This document shows positions 63,890-64,000 of a stretch of 64,000 nt of DNA, one piece after another. Location of the stretch: positions 186,001-250,000 of the forward strand of contig CAVTJL010000001.1 in the NCBI GenBank assembly GCA_963735065.1, in the 5' to 3' direction. The position numbers and the translations under genes were made by a program. The notes under the pieces are model-generated. The model was not told the DNA's origin. It worked only from the letters and a program-made list of their open reading frames with translations, and did no database searches. The DNA comes from CAVTJL01 sp963735065. Lineage in GTDB: Bacteria; Pseudomonadota; Alphaproteobacteria; Geminicoccales; Geminicoccaceae. Positions within the stretch are counted from its first letter, which is position 1. Every line of letters starts with the position of its first letter.

Positions 63890-64000
63890 ATGGCGACGCG
63901 ACGACAGCTCTTGGCGACGGCAGCGACCGTGCCGCTCGTGGCGCTGGCCGCCCGCATGCCCGCCCATGCCGCGGACATCCCGGCGAAGCCCGAGCCCGGC
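63890..64000 (+). CDS. Start of an exported protein (partial, probable substrate-binding protein)
   Basis: The 37 residues present contain a twin-arginine-like leader (TRRQLLATAATVPLVALAAR, cleavage after AHA). TAGGAGAGACG precedes ATG 63890. The gene continues beyond the window. Its place after six catabolic genes suggests a transporter binding protein, which is inference. Confidence 0.5.
   Translation, partial: MATRRQLLATAATVPLVALAARMPAHAADIPAKPEPG

Noticed and set aside
60779..63967. 1,062-codon minus-strand open frame
   Set aside because: It lies opposite several well-supported enzymes, and its sequence is low-complexity Arg/Ala/Asp typical of GC-rich antisense frames.

Overview
The window is high-GC DNA (clearly GC-rich throughout, with a few AT-richer patches) that looks like the chromosome of an alphaproteobacterium. 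The pointers are a SAM-II type riboswitch in front of metZ, an HWE-type histidine kinase fused to CheB and CheR, an Agrobacterium-like D-carbamoylase, and PqiBC, PaaG/PaaI and PaaY relatives. Placement in a Rhodospirillales/Geminicoccales-like lineage is a guess from gene style only. No rRNA, tRNA or CRISPR array was found.

Layout. 0-5 kb: end of a pqiB/pqiC unit, then a CheB-CheR-PAS-HWE sensor kinase overlapping a lone receiver. 5-8 kb: P19-like protein, RHH antitoxin/RelE toxin pair, a frameshifted SHOCT membrane protein, small P-loop and NTF2-like proteins. 8-12 kb: metallophosphoesterase, pyrD and cysQ (both frameshifted). 12-20 kb: OsmC, stress-type proteins, an MFS exporter coupled to an unknown protein with a transglutaminase-like signature, an IS630 relic, an AT-richer protein arginine methyltransferase homologue, dodecin. 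20-28.3 kb: hybrid sensor kinase (frameshifted), LysR/YciI pair, a tightly overlapping paaG-paaI-MAPEG operon, GNAT, a lysozyme-inhibitor-like protein, GST (three frameshifts). 28.6-31 kb: Gly-rich exported protein and a dead IS630 copy. 31-36.5 kb: methyltransferase, extradiol-dioxygenase-like VOC protein, PaaY-type gamma carbonic anhydrase, NIPSNAP, serine hydrolase, GFA and VOC proteins. 36.5-43.2 kb: sugar-type ABC permeases and binding protein, riboswitch-metZ, a MaoC-like dehydratase, chorismate mutase, MgtC.

43.4-47.8 kb is the most distinctive segment: an AT-richer island carrying one very large gene (about 1,381 codons after repairing four single-base insertions) that starts with a HigA-like HTH, continues into a region resembling a PD-(D/E)XK nuclease and then about 1,100 residues of unrecognised sequence. 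A truncated XRE antitoxin sits beside it. This is the best candidate for an undescribed, probably defensive, system.

47.9-53.2 kb: unknown protein, allantoinase puuE, an adenylate cyclase/TPR regulator bracketed by a 235-bp duplication of the puuE 3' end, and a sulfotransferase. 53.2-57.6 kb: RND efflux pump and adaptor, with a 26-bp tandem repeat upstream. 58.5-64 kb: a closely packed operon (SDR, D-carbamoylase, methyltransferase, flavin reductase, SDR, divergent HisD-like enzyme, start of an exported protein), probably a catabolic pathway for an N-carbamoyl or related amide compound.

A striking feature of the data is about 16 single-base frameshifts, mostly apparent one-base insertions, in otherwise well-conserved genes. 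They are probably sequence errors, and I annotate the affected genes across their full extent.
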